NCBI GenBank assembly: GCA_039925865.1
Contig: JBDSYA010000220.1
Coordinates: 1-18,631 of the forward strand
Source: JBDSYA01 sp039925865
GTDB lineage: Bacteria > Bacteroidota > Ignavibacteria > Tepidaquicellales > Tepidaquicellaceae
DNA length: 18,631 nt
Direction: 5' to 3'
A model generated the notes under the pieces. It was not told the DNA's origin. It ran no database searches and saw nothing but the letters and a program-made list of their open reading frames with translations. The position numbers were made by a program, and so were the translations under genes. Positions 1 through 7,530 of the stretch are shown here, piece by piece (position 1 is the stretch's first letter; each line of letters begins with the position of its first letter).

Positions 1-833
1 CCGGCCGTAAAATTTACACCTCTGCCAAATGAGATCATCTTAAACGGTATAAGTCCCTGATCATGGTACATTGCAATTGTCATATCAAATTTCTTATAAG
101 ACTTGTTTGCAAAATAAGCATCTGAGGAAAAAGGTCCTCTTACATTAAATCCCATCGAGTTCATTTCTTCAATAACAGGTTTAATAAATTTTATTTCCTC
201 GTTACCGATCAGTCCTCCGTCGCCTGCGTGTGGATTCAGCGAGAGCAATGCAATTTTCGGTTTTATTATCTTGAAATCTTTTACCAGTGAGTTATTAACG
301 GTAATTGTTTTGGAAAAGATAAGTTTTTTGTTAAGTTGTTTGCTGACTTCTTTTAAAGGGATATGTCCCGTTATTAAACCAACCGAAAATTCTTCAGAGT
401 AAAGGATCATCACAGTATCATTTGACTTTGTTAATTTTGTTAGCATTTCAGTATGACCTGGATAATCATAACCGCCAACATTCAAAGCTTCTTTTGATAC
501 TGGCATTGTTATCAGAGCATCAAATTCTTTTTTCATGCAAAGTTCTGTCGCAAGTTTAATTGCATCCCCGGAAATTTTGCCTGCAGCCTTGTCAATTTTG
601 CCTGGTGTTAACTTGAATTTTTTTGGTAAAGGAATTTCAATAATTTTCTGCCGGGAAATTTCAGGTAGGTTTAAAAGCGAGGAGTAAGAGTCAAGGATTG
701 TCTTGGCACCGGTAATTTTCAAATTATATTTATCATTGGAGTTTAAATCCTGAAAGATCTTTAATATTATTTCAGGACCGACCCCATTTGGATCCCCAAT
801 GGTAAATAGAAGTTTTGGTTTCTTTTGCACCAT
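1..833 (-). CDS. pdxA: 4-hydroxythreonine-4-phosphate dehydrogenase PdxA, 3'-truncated by the window edge
   Basis: PdxA oxidises 4-phosphohydroxy-L-threonine with NAD(P), and the product decarboxylates to 3-amino-2-oxopropyl phosphate for pyridoxal phosphate synthesis in the cytoplasm. About 277 residues are present; the family is usually 320-340, so roughly the last 50-60 lie beyond base 1. The N-terminus carries GDPNGVGPE. The three metal-binding histidines are all present, in YPGHTE, LNPHAGDGG and AMYHDQGLIPFK. The ATG at 833-831 (MVQKKPK) is chosen because it lies 2 bp after the rsfS stop and GDPNGVGPE follows closely, as in the family. It is the third gene of a probable lytR_C-rsfS-pdxA operon and should be co-transcribed. 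Nothing is odd apart from the truncation. Identification is secure from the motifs. Confidence 0.95.
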   Translation of the reverse strand, partial: MVQKKPKLLFTIGDPNGVGPEIILKIFQDLNSNDKYNLKITGAKTILDSYSSLLNLPEISRQKIIEIPLPKKFKLTPGKIDKAAGKISGDAIKLATELCMKKEFDALITMPVSKEALNVGGYDYPGHTEMLTKLTKSNDTVMILYSEEFSVGLITGHIPLKEVSKQLNKKLIFSKTITVNNSLVKDFKIIKPKIALLSLNPHAGDGGLIGNEEIKFIKPVIEEMNSMGFNVRGPFSSDAYFANKSYKKFDMTIAMYHDQGLIPFKMISFGRGVNFTA

Positions 834-835
834 TC

Positions 836-1183
836 CTATTCATCTTTAACTTCTGTGATCTCTGCATCAGCCCAGAGGCCTTCAAGATTATAAAAATTTC
901 TTGTGTCTTCCAGGAAAATATGAACTACAACATTTACAAAATCCTGAAGTACCCAGCTCATGTTAGCATATCCTTCATTGTGCCAGGGACTTTCATCTAA
1001 TATCTTTGTACCTTCTTTTATAAAATCAGATATGGCCTTTACCTGTGTGTCGGACGAAGCTGAACAGATCACAAAAAAATCTGTAACCGTTGTAAGTTTT
1101 CTAAGGTCCATTATTACTATCTTATTTCCTTTTTTCTGCAGCATAAGTTCAGAGATCTGCAACGCCAGTTCTTTTGAATCCAT
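836..1183 (-). CDS. rsfS: Ribosome silencing factor RsfS (Iojap family)
   Basis: RsfS binds ribosomal protein uL14 on the 50S subunit and blocks subunit joining, reducing translation in poor nutrient conditions. The 115 residues span the normal family length. Conserved features are visible: TDFFVICSASSDTQVKAI (residues 34-51), the WVLQDFVNVVVHIF strand (77-90), and RNFYNLEGLW (95-104). The start at 1183 fits the family N-terminus. It sits 6 bp after the LytR_C gene and 2 bp before pdxA, so the three are almost certainly one transcript. A LytR_C-type gene next to rsfS is a common arrangement in several phyla. No Shine-Dalgarno sequence is evident. Confidence 0.95.
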   Translation of the reverse strand: MDSKELALQISELMLQKKGNKIVIMDLRKLTTVTDFFVICSASSDTQVKAISDFIKEGTKILDESPWHNEGYANMSWVLQDFVNVVVHIFLEDTRNFYNLEGLWADAEITEVKDE

Positions 1184-1189
1184 AATTTT

Positions 1190-1657
1190 TTATTTCTTCT
1201 TTTCTAAAAATGGTTTTAATTCTTTGTAATCTTTTCCAATTACAACTGTAAGATCGAGGTAAAGACTGTTATTCATTTGCTGTATAATATTTCTTTCACC
1301 TACGCCAAGTATCATTGCAACCCTTTTCGATTTATTTTTATCACCGCTTCTGTCAATTATAAGTGTTTTTTCTATATCTTTAGATTTGTAATTTCCCATT
1401 TCAACAACATCCATACCGCTCTTTCTTAAATATTCAGTTATTTGTGATGCTATGCCGTTTTCATTTGTCCCGTTTTGTACATCCATCTGGATGGAGAGAT
1501 TTGGCTGATTGGTTAATGTCTTTGAAGTGTCCGTTATTTCTTTTACAGAATCGTTCTTAATGGAATTGTTGATGAGCGAAAATCCGAAATATCCAACGAG
1601 TATAAGGAAAACAATAATTGCACCGTTTAGAATATAATTGAGTAAGCCTTTCTTCAA
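1190..1657 (-). CDS. Membrane-anchored LytR C-terminal (LytR_C) domain protein
   Basis: A short cytoplasmic N-terminus is followed by one membrane helix (about residues 11-29), a polar linker, and a periplasmic domain (about 55-142) that matches the LytR_C pattern. It opens with a VQNGT turn, then GIASQITEYLRKSGMDVV, and ends with a strand like LDLTVVIGKDY. In LytR-CpsA-Psr proteins this domain follows a phosphotransferase domain; here it stands alone, so no enzymatic role can be claimed. An accessory role at the cell wall is a guess from the family. It leads the rsfS-pdxA operon. A strong terminator for the upstream gene ends only about 15 bp before its start, leaving little room for a separate promoter. 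Confidence 0.8.
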   Translation of the reverse strand: MKKGLLNYILNGAIIVFLILVGYFGFSLINNSIKNDSVKEITDTSKTLTNQPNLSIQMDVQNGTNENGIASQITEYLRKSGMDVVEMGNYKSKDIEKTLIIDRSGDKNKSKRVAMILGVGERNIIQQMNNSLYLDLTVVIGKDYKELKPFLEKKK

Positions 1658-1671
1658 TATATTTTATATAA

Positions 1672-1702
1672 TAAAAAACCGAAAGCATTATTTACTTTCG
1701 GT
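1672..1702 (-). terminator. Rho-independent terminator of the small exported protein gene
   Basis: A perfect 8-bp stem (ACCGAAAG at 1678-1685 with CTTTCGGT at 1695-1702) closes a 9-nt loop. On the minus strand it is followed directly by a run of T (A run at 1673-1678 on the plus strand). It lies 29 bp after the stop of the 1731-2240 gene. There is no T tract on the plus-strand side. Confidence 0.85.
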
Positions 1703-1730
1703 CTGAAATAAAAAGTATTTAAGTCAATGA

Positions 1731-2240
1731 CTATTTCCAAGAAGAATCTGAGAATCTGTTGTTCCTTGAATAAGCTGAAAACGGGTTATAATAGTCATTA
1801 AAATAATCACTTTCATCGTAACGCCTGTACTGAAAATTAAAAGAAGCATTGTCTGATATTTTGTAATTCAGAGATGCTCTTGATAAGAAAACTCCCGACA
1901 GATTGTTCTGAATAGAATTTGAATAATTCAGTCCCAGTCTTGAAGATGCAAACGGTGAATATTGAAATTTAACATCAGCACTTACATCAAATTTGTCTGA
2001 AATTTTATAACTCATAGTATTAATATATGATGTCAATGAAATGTTTCCCTGACCGGTAGTCATCATCGATACATTGAAAGAGTGTTTCATGGTAAAATTT
2101 TTGGGGTTTATGAATCCCAGTAAAAGATTGTTTGATTTTTTGTATGAAGAAGGGCCTTTATCGTCATATCCTTTGAATTGTGCAAATGTAATGTTTGAGA
2201 TCAGTACAAATGCGAACATCATTGCAATAGTTTTTTTCAT
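1731..2240 (-). CDS. Small exported beta-rich protein of unknown function
   Basis: I do not recognise this 169-residue protein. It has a clear signal peptide ending FA|Q at residues 20/21. The mature part contains alternating polar/hydrophobic stretches rich in Asn, Ser, Tyr and Phe, such as KFDVSADVKFQYSP and SRASLNYKISDNASFNFQYR. Two segments share the pattern YKISDxxxxxxxxxFQY, which suggests repeated beta hairpins of an outer-membrane or surface protein. The last 20 or so residues (NPFSAYSRNNRFSDSSWK) are polar and low in complexity and do not form an obvious closing strand. The gene is monocistronic by appearance: 57 bp separate it from the SpoU methylase upstream, containing a minus-strand TTGACA at 2288-2283, and a strong terminator follows. 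Location is inferred only. Confidence 0.75.
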   Translation of the reverse strand: MKKTIAMMFAFVLISNITFAQFKGYDDKGPSSYKKSNNLLLGFINPKNFTMKHSFNVSMMTTGQGNISLTSYINTMSYKISDKFDVSADVKFQYSPFASSRLGLNYSNSIQNNLSGVFLSRASLNYKISDNASFNFQYRRYDESDYFNDYYNPFSAYSRNNRFSDSSWK

Positions 2241-2297
2241 ATCGGTTTTTAATTATGTAAAATTCTTGTTTTATGGCAGAAATGTCAATGATATTAA

Positions 2298-2846
2298 CTA
2301 TGGGTATTGAGTTGTATTATTTAATTTTTTTACCATCTCATACACGGCAACTCCATATGCAACTGAAACATTCAAAGACTGTTTCATTCCCAACATAGGT
2401 ATTTCAAATGAAGTGTCAGCTATATCAATTATTTCTTTCGATACACCTGAAATTTCATTGCCCAGTACCAAACAAATCGGAAAATCATTTTTTTCAATGT
2501 TCCATATTAAATTTTGATTATCAGTAATTTCGAGAACAGCTATTTTAATTTTTTGCTTTTTTAGTTTCATGACAATCTCAAGCGGATCTTTATAATATTC
2601 CCAGGGAACACTTTCCGTTGCACCCAAAGCAACTTTTTCAATTTCCTTGCGGGGTGGATATGGAGTATAGCCTGTTAAATATAATTTTTCAATAAAGGCA
2701 CCGTCTGAAGTCCTGAAGATCGATCCTACATTGAAAATACTTCTGATATTATCGCAGACAACAAATACAGGATTGCGCCGGTATGAACCTATCTCTTCCA
2801 GGTTTTTTCTGGATGACTCTATCTCGGAATGTGAAAGTTTTCGCAT
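2298..2846 (-). CDS. TrmH/SpoU-family RNA 2'-O-methyltransferase
   Basis: SpoU (SPOUT) enzymes transfer a methyl group from S-adenosylmethionine to a ribose 2'-OH in tRNA or rRNA. All three family motifs are visible: motif 1 DNIRSIFNVGSIFRTSDGA (32-50, with catalytic Arg45), motif 2 LVLGNEISGVS (126-136), and motif 3 IPMLGMKQSLNVSVAYG (149-165), which forms the trefoil knot. At 182 residues it is a minimal SpoU protein without an N-terminal RNA-binding extension like that of RlmB. The RNA target (tRNA G18 or another site) cannot be decided from sequence. It is divergent from the helicase gene across a 75-bp gap. The ATG at 2846 gives the N-terminus MRKLSHSEIE; no Shine-Dalgarno sequence is seen. 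Confidence 0.9.
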   Translation of the reverse strand: MRKLSHSEIESSRKNLEEIGSYRRNPVFVVCDNIRSIFNVGSIFRTSDGAFIEKLYLTGYTPYPPRKEIEKVALGATESVPWEYYKDPLEIVMKLKKQKIKIAVLEITDNQNLIWNIEKNDFPICLVLGNEISGVSKEIIDIADTSFEIPMLGMKQSLNVSVAYGVAVYEMVKKLNNTTQYP

Positions 2847-2921
2847 TTAAAATGTTTATCGCTATTAATAACTTGTTTTGAAAATTTTAAAGTTAATCAA
2901 CATAAACAATTCAATAATATC

Positions 2922-4925
2922 TTGACGGACACAACCGAAATACTCTCTGAAATTATTAATTTCTTTTCACCCGGAGGAATTTTATCGGATCATTTTGAAA
3001 ATTATGAACATCGAAAACAGCAGGAAGAAATGTCGGAATATATTTATTATACTCTGGAGAATAAATATCATACATTTATTGAGGCTCCAACCGGCATAGG
3101 CAAAAGCTTTGCATACCTTATTCCAGCAATATACTATGCAAAGAAGAAAGATAAGAAAGTCATTGTTTCAACTTATACAATAAATTTGCAGGAACAGCTA
3201 ATCAACAAAGATATTCCTTTTATTCAGAAAATCCTCCCGCTTAAATTCACTGCTAAATTGCTGAAGGGAAGAAACAATTATCTCTGTCCTAATAGACTGC
3301 AAAGGGCAATTGAGTCCTCAAATACTTTATTTGAAACAGATGAACAGTGGAACCTTGAGATGATATATTCATGGTCAAAGACCACTATAGACGGTACGCG
3401 TTCTGACATAAATTTTCATATAAACGAAAATGTCTGGAGCATGGTCTGTTCCGAAAGAGGAATTTGTACAATGAAGACCTGCGGATCGGAGGATACAAAT
3501 TGTTTTTATCAGAAGGCAAAGAAAGAACTTGCGACTTCGGATGTAATCGTTGTTAACCATCATTTGTTCTTTACTCTGTTTGACGGGATCGCCGATGAAA
3601 GGGATGGATACCTTTACAAAAATGATTTTGTAATTTTTGATGAAGCACATACTGTCGAACAGGTGGCAACTGATCATATCGCTCCAACAGTTTCACGTGA
3701 AATGATAAAGTATCAATTGCACAAACTATACAATCATCAGAAAAAAAAAGGGTTTTTGCTTACTCTTCCCTCCCTTCATATTCAGGCAATAATACAAAAT
3801 CTTCTGGATCTTAACCAGCAATTTTTTCAAAGTCTCCGCAAAAATTTATTCACGATGAATGACGGGAAATTAAAAAGCCTCACGTCAAGAGTTTATGAAA
3901 AAGGTATAGAAAAAAATATTCTTAAAACAGAATTGGAGAATTTAATATTAAGCCTTCGAGCCCTGAGGCCTGCCTGTAAAAATGAAAATCAGGAAAATGA
4001 GCTTAATGAATTTGTTATAAGATTTACAGAATTTAATTATGTCCTGGATGAATTTTTAAAACAGGAAAAGAATTCGCGTGAAAATGCTTATGTATACTGG
4101 GTAGAGCTATCGTCACAAAGGCCGGAATCCAATGTCAGTATTTCTTCTTCGCCCGTTGATATTTCAGATTTTTTCAGAAATAATATATTTCGTGCAAATA
4201 ACTCCTGCATAATGACCAGTGCTACTCTCACTGTCAATAATAGTTTTCAATATTTCAAAAAAAGACTCGGAGGTGAAAATGTGAATGAATTGAAACTGGA
4301 TTCCCCGTTTGATTTCAGCAGCCAGGTTAAAATCTATATACCAAAAGGAATCTCTACTCCCCTTAAAGAAAATAATTTAATTTATAACGATGAATTAAAA
4401 AAATGGATACTGCATTTTATAAAAATAACAAATGGTAAAGCTTTAGTACTTTTTACAAATTCCAACCTGATGAAAACTATTGGTAATGAGATAAAGGATG
4501 AACTTACCGATAATCAGATCGAGCTTTTTATTCAGGGGACAGGATATTCGAGAAGTATCTTATTAAATCATTTCAGGAATGATATATCTTCTGTATTATT
4601 CGGACTGGATAGTTTCTGGATGGGAGTTGATGTGCCGGGTGAATCATTGAGCAATCTAATTATTACAAAACTGCCTTTTCAAGTCCCGTCCCACCCTGTA
4701 GTTCAGGCAAAAATGGAATTTATTGAACAAAGAGGCGGAAACAGTTTTTTTGAATATTCTTTACCGGAAGCAATATTAAAATTCAGGCAGGGTATAGGAA
4801 GGCTAATCCGGCATAAGTCTGACAATGGAATAATTGCTATACTTGATAACAGAGTTATCACTAAGACTTACGGAAAATATTTTTTGAATTCGATCGATGA
4901 GTGTGAAATTGAAATACTGGATTGA
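2922..4925 (+). CDS. DinG/XPD-type ATP-dependent DNA helicase
   Basis: This superfamily 2 helicase (667 residues) resembles DinG/YoaA: 5'-3' unwinding with a predicted iron-sulfur cluster. Seen in order: a Q-motif-like HRKQQEEM (30-37), Walker A APTGIGKS (55-62), cysteines 122, 176, 182, 187 and 194 where the 4Fe-4S domain sits, VNHHLFF (211-217), the DEAH box (240-243), SATLT, the SFWMGVDVPGESL block, and QGIGRLIR (623-630). There is no N-terminal exonuclease domain, unlike Firmicute DinG. The start is TTG at 2922; no in-frame ATG exists upstream in the gap, and the next Met (residue 37) would cut into the Q motif. TTGAAA (2878-2883) and CATAAA (2901-2906), 17 bp apart, could be its promoter. 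rsmB follows after 84 bp. The role is probably repair of replication-blocking structures. Confidence 0.92.
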   Translation: MTDTTEILSEIINFFSPGGILSDHFENYEHRKQQEEMSEYIYYTLENKYHTFIEAPTGIGKSFAYLIPAIYYAKKKDKKVIVSTYTINLQEQLINKDIPFIQKILPLKFTAKLLKGRNNYLCPNRLQRAIESSNTLFETDEQWNLEMIYSWSKTTIDGTRSDINFHINENVWSMVCSERGICTMKTCGSEDTNCFYQKAKKELATSDVIVVNHHLFFTLFDGIADERDGYLYKNDFVIFDEAHTVEQVATDHIAPTVSREMIKYQLHKLYNHQKKKGFLLTLPSLHIQAIIQNLLDLNQQFFQSLRKNLFTMNDGKLKSLTSRVYEKGIEKNILKTELENLILSLRALRPACKNENQENELNEFVIRFTEFNYVLDEFLKQEKNSRENAYVYWVELSSQRPESNVSISSSPVDISDFFRNNIFRANNSCIMTSATLTVNNSFQYFKKRLGGENVNELKLDSPFDFSSQVKIYIPKGISTPLKENNLIYNDELKKWILHFIKITNGKALVLFTNSNLMKTIGNEIKDELTDNQIELFIQGTGYSRSILLNHFRNDISSVLFGLDSFWMGVDVPGESLSNLIITKLPFQVPSHPVVQAKMEFIEQRGGNSFFEYSLPEAILKFRQGIGRLIRHKSDNGIIAILDNRVITKTYGKYFLNSIDECEIEILD

Positions 4926-5009
4926 ACCGTGTAAGTTTATTTCATTTAATATCAGCAGGAGAATAATTATTTTCCCGTTTAACAAATAAGAAATCATAAG
5001 CACCTATAA

Positions 5010-6446
5010 ATGGAAAATCAAAAACTAGAAGACTTAGTACCTAAACATCAGGGTAACGGAGTTTCAAAGAAAAATATTGAATATACGAAGAATCTTTATG
5101 CGGATGCACGTTCCTGTGCAGTAAAAATTCTATGCAGATGTGAGCGTACAGATTCCTACCTGGAAAAATTAATTGATGCGGAATTGAGAAATGATACCCT
5201 AAATGATTTTGACAAAGCATTGCTAAATGAGATCTCACATGGCGTTATAAGATGGATGCGGAGACTGGATTGGTTCCTTAACGGTTTTTATCGGGGCAAT
5301 TATGAAAAGTGTCTGCCTGAAGTACGCAACGCAATGAGGGTTGCACTTTATCAAATACTTTTTTTAAATAAGATCCCATATTCAGCAGCAGTAAATGAAG
5401 CAGTAGAATTTATAAAAAGAATTCATGGTGAAAAACATGCCGGTGTAGTAAACGGCCTGTTAAGAACCATAATAAGGACCCTTGAAAATCTTGTCTGGCC
5501 AACCCGCGAGATAGATGAAGTGAATTATCTCGGCATAATCCAGTCACATCCAAACTGGATGGTTAACCGCTGGATAAAAAGATTTGGTTTTGATGAGTCC
5601 GTAAAGCTTTGTGAAGAAAATAACAAACGACCTGTAATGTCATTACGGGTAAATAATCTGAAAATATCGACTGCGGATTTTGAAAACTATCTGAAGGAAA
5701 AAAATCTTTATTATAAAAAAGGCAGTTTCGTAAATAATTTTTTCACCACCAAAACAATGTCTAAGATCTACACAGACGAATTTTTTAAACAGGGATTTTT
5801 TTCAATCCAGGACGAAAGTGCCGGGCTGGCTTCGATGCTCCTGGATCCTAAAAAAGATGAATTGATACTGGACCTGTGTGCTGCACCAGGTGGTAAGACC
5901 GCACATATATCCGAACTAATGGGTAATGAAGGTCAGATAATTGCTGTAGAAAAATATTTATCCCGCTCAGAAGTAATGAACAAGAATGTTGAAAGATTAG
6001 GAGTAAATAATGCAAAGATAATCCATGATGATGTCAATGAACCAAATTCTGTTGAACTTAAGGAATCTTTGTTGGGAAAGGCAAACAAAATACTTGTTGA
6101 TGCACCATGTTCCGGACTTGGCGTACTTTCTAAAAAACCTGACATAAAATGGAAGCGTGAACTTTCCGACATTTTAAAACTTCAAAAACTCCAACTGGAA
6201 ATATTAGATAACAGTATTAAATATCTTAATAACGGAGGGGCAATTATATATAGTACCTGTACTACTGAAAAAGAAGAGAATATGGATGTTGTGGAATTAT
6301 TTCTTTCCAGGCATCCTGAGTTCATTATTGATGATGCACGAAAGTTTGTAACGGAAAAAGTTGTGAATAAATCCGGATGCATTGAGTTGTTTCCCCATAT
6401 ACATGAAGTGGATGGAGCATTTTCAGTCAGGCTGATAAGAAATTAA
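5010..6446 (+). CDS. rsmB: 16S rRNA (cytosine-C5)-methyltransferase RsmB (NusB domain + Nol1/Nop2/Sun domain)
   Basis: RsmB makes m5C967 (E. coli numbering) in 16S rRNA using S-adenosylmethionine. The 478 residues contain an N-terminal NusB-like RNA-binding domain (about 28-170, with IPYSAAVNEAVEFIKRIHG). A methyltransferase domain follows with the SAM loop DLCAAPGGKT (288-297), DAPCSGLG (364-371, Cys367) and STCTTEKEEN (415-424). Cys417 is the expected nucleophile and Cys367 the product-release cysteine. The start at 5010 gives a polar extension of about 25 residues before the NusB fold; it has no Shine-Dalgarno sequence, so a slightly later start is possible. It probably shares a transcript with the DinG-like helicase. 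It converges on phoH with only 4 bp between the stop codons and no clear terminator. Confidence 0.94.
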   Translation: MENQKLEDLVPKHQGNGVSKKNIEYTKNLYADARSCAVKILCRCERTDSYLEKLIDAELRNDTLNDFDKALLNEISHGVIRWMRRLDWFLNGFYRGNYEKCLPEVRNAMRVALYQILFLNKIPYSAAVNEAVEFIKRIHGEKHAGVVNGLLRTIIRTLENLVWPTREIDEVNYLGIIQSHPNWMVNRWIKRFGFDESVKLCEENNKRPVMSLRVNNLKISTADFENYLKEKNLYYKKGSFVNNFFTTKTMSKIYTDEFFKQGFFSIQDESAGLASMLLDPKKDELILDLCAAPGGKTAHISELMGNEGQIIAVEKYLSRSEVMNKNVERLGVNNAKIIHDDVNEPNSVELKESLLGKANKILVDAPCSGLGVLSKKPDIKWKRELSDILKLQKLQLEILDNSIKYLNNGGAIIYSTCTTEKEENMDVVELFLSRHPEFIIDDARKFVTEKVVNKSGCIELFPHIHEVDGAFSVRLIRN

Positions 6447-6450
6447 AAAC

Positions 6451-7428
6451 TCAGCCCTGAAATTTTTCATACGCGTTTATAATATCTTTGACAAGTTTGT
6501 GCCTGACTACATCTGATTTTTCAAAATATAGAAAAGCAATATCTTCAACATCTTTTAAAATTTCCTGAACCTGTATCAAACCCGATTGTTCTTTTTTAGG
6601 AAGATCGATCTGAGTGACGTCTCCTGTGACAACTGCTTTTGAGGTTGGACCAAGTCTGGTTAAAAACATTTTCATTTGAAGTGCAGTGGAGTTTTGTGCT
6701 TCGTCTAAGATCACAAAAGCATTATTAATAGTTCTACCTCTCATATATGCAAGTGGTATAACCTGAATAACATTTTTATCCATATAATATTCAAGCTTTT
6801 CCATGGGTATCATCTCTTCAAGCGCATCATATAAGGGCCGGAGATAAGGATCTACTTTTGCCGACAGATCACCCGGGAGAAACCCAAGGCTTTCACCGGC
6901 TTCAACTGCAGGCCTTGTTAAAACTATTTTACTTACTTCTTTATTCTTTAAAGCGGCAACTGCAAAAGCGACTGCCAAATATGTTTTCCCTGTCCCTGCC
7001 GGACCAATTGCAAAAACGATATCATTCTCTTTGACTTTTTTCAGATATTCCAGCTGGTTGCCGGTTCTTGGTTTAATAAAATCATTTTTTTTAAAAAGAA
7101 TTACGTCTTTGATTTCATTTGGTGAAATACCCAGTCTTTCTCTAATTTTATCCGGCTGACCTTCTTTTGAATCAATAAGATCCAGTACCAGTTTTACATC
7201 TTTTGAAAATATTCCGCCTTGTCTTTTTTGTAAGAATATAAGTTCGCTGAATACTTTTTCGATAACCTTTATTTCGGAATCATCACCTTTTAAAAAAATA
7301 GTATCACCGCGAAATACAATAGTGGCATCGAAGCTGTCTTTGATTAGATTTAAATTTTCATCATTGATCCCTGCAAAGTTAATAAGATCAACCCCCGGCA
7401 GATTTATCTTTTTTTCTACAATACTCAT
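6451..7428 (-). CDS. phoH: PhoH-like P-loop ATPase
   Basis: Cytoplasmic PhoH/YbeZ family ATPase of 325 residues, the usual length. The N-terminal ~110 residues form the small PhoH N-domain. The ATPase core has Walker A GPAGTGKT (142-149), TRPAVEAGESLGFLPGD (171-187), the AYMRGRTINNAFVILDEAQN block (227-246, Walker B at 239-246) and VTGDVTQID (267-275). Family members associate with YbeY and are linked to rRNA maturation and RNA handling; some carry RNA helicase or PIN-domain nuclease partners, but no PIN domain is present here and ybeY is not in the window. The start ATG at 7428 precedes MSIVEKKI. A terminator for the upstream LysM gene ends about 32 bp before the start, so the promoter must overlap that hairpin or transcription must read through it. 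Confidence 0.94.
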   Translation of the reverse strand: MSIVEKKINLPGVDLINFAGINDENLNLIKDSFDATIVFRGDTIFLKGDDSEIKVIEKVFSELIFLQKRQGGIFSKDVKLVLDLIDSKEGQPDKIRERLGISPNEIKDVILFKKNDFIKPRTGNQLEYLKKVKENDIVFAIGPAGTGKTYLAVAFAVAALKNKEVSKIVLTRPAVEAGESLGFLPGDLSAKVDPYLRPLYDALEEMIPMEKLEYYMDKNVIQVIPLAYMRGRTINNAFVILDEAQNSTALQMKMFLTRLGPTSKAVVTGDVTQIDLPKKEQSGLIQVQEILKDVEDIAFLYFEKSDVVRHKLVKDIINAYEKFQG

Positions 7429-7460
7429 TTATAATAATCTAATAATAAATATTTAAAATA

Positions 7461-7496
7461 TAAAAAAGCCCTTATACTTTATGCAAGTATAAGGGC
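7461..7496 (-). terminator. Strong Rho-independent terminator of the lipoprotein-LysM operon
   Basis: A perfect 12-bp inverted repeat (GCCCTTATACTT at 7468-7479, AAGTATAAGGGC at 7485-7496) with a 5-nt loop is followed on the minus strand by six T (A run at 7462-7467). It lies 34 bp after the LysM gene stop. It has no T tract on the plus-strand side. Confidence 0.93.
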
Positions 7497-7530
7497 ATCT
7501 TAAAAATTATATATAACCAAATTTTATGAC

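Noticed and set aside
3375..3677. 100-codon minus-strand open frame inside the helicase gene
   Set aside because: It lies wholly within a well-supported helicase reading frame and has no recognisable motif or start signal.
6440..6475. Possible bidirectional terminator between rsmB and phoH
   Set aside because: TCAG/CTGA gives only a 4-bp stem with a 2-nt loop, too weak to call.
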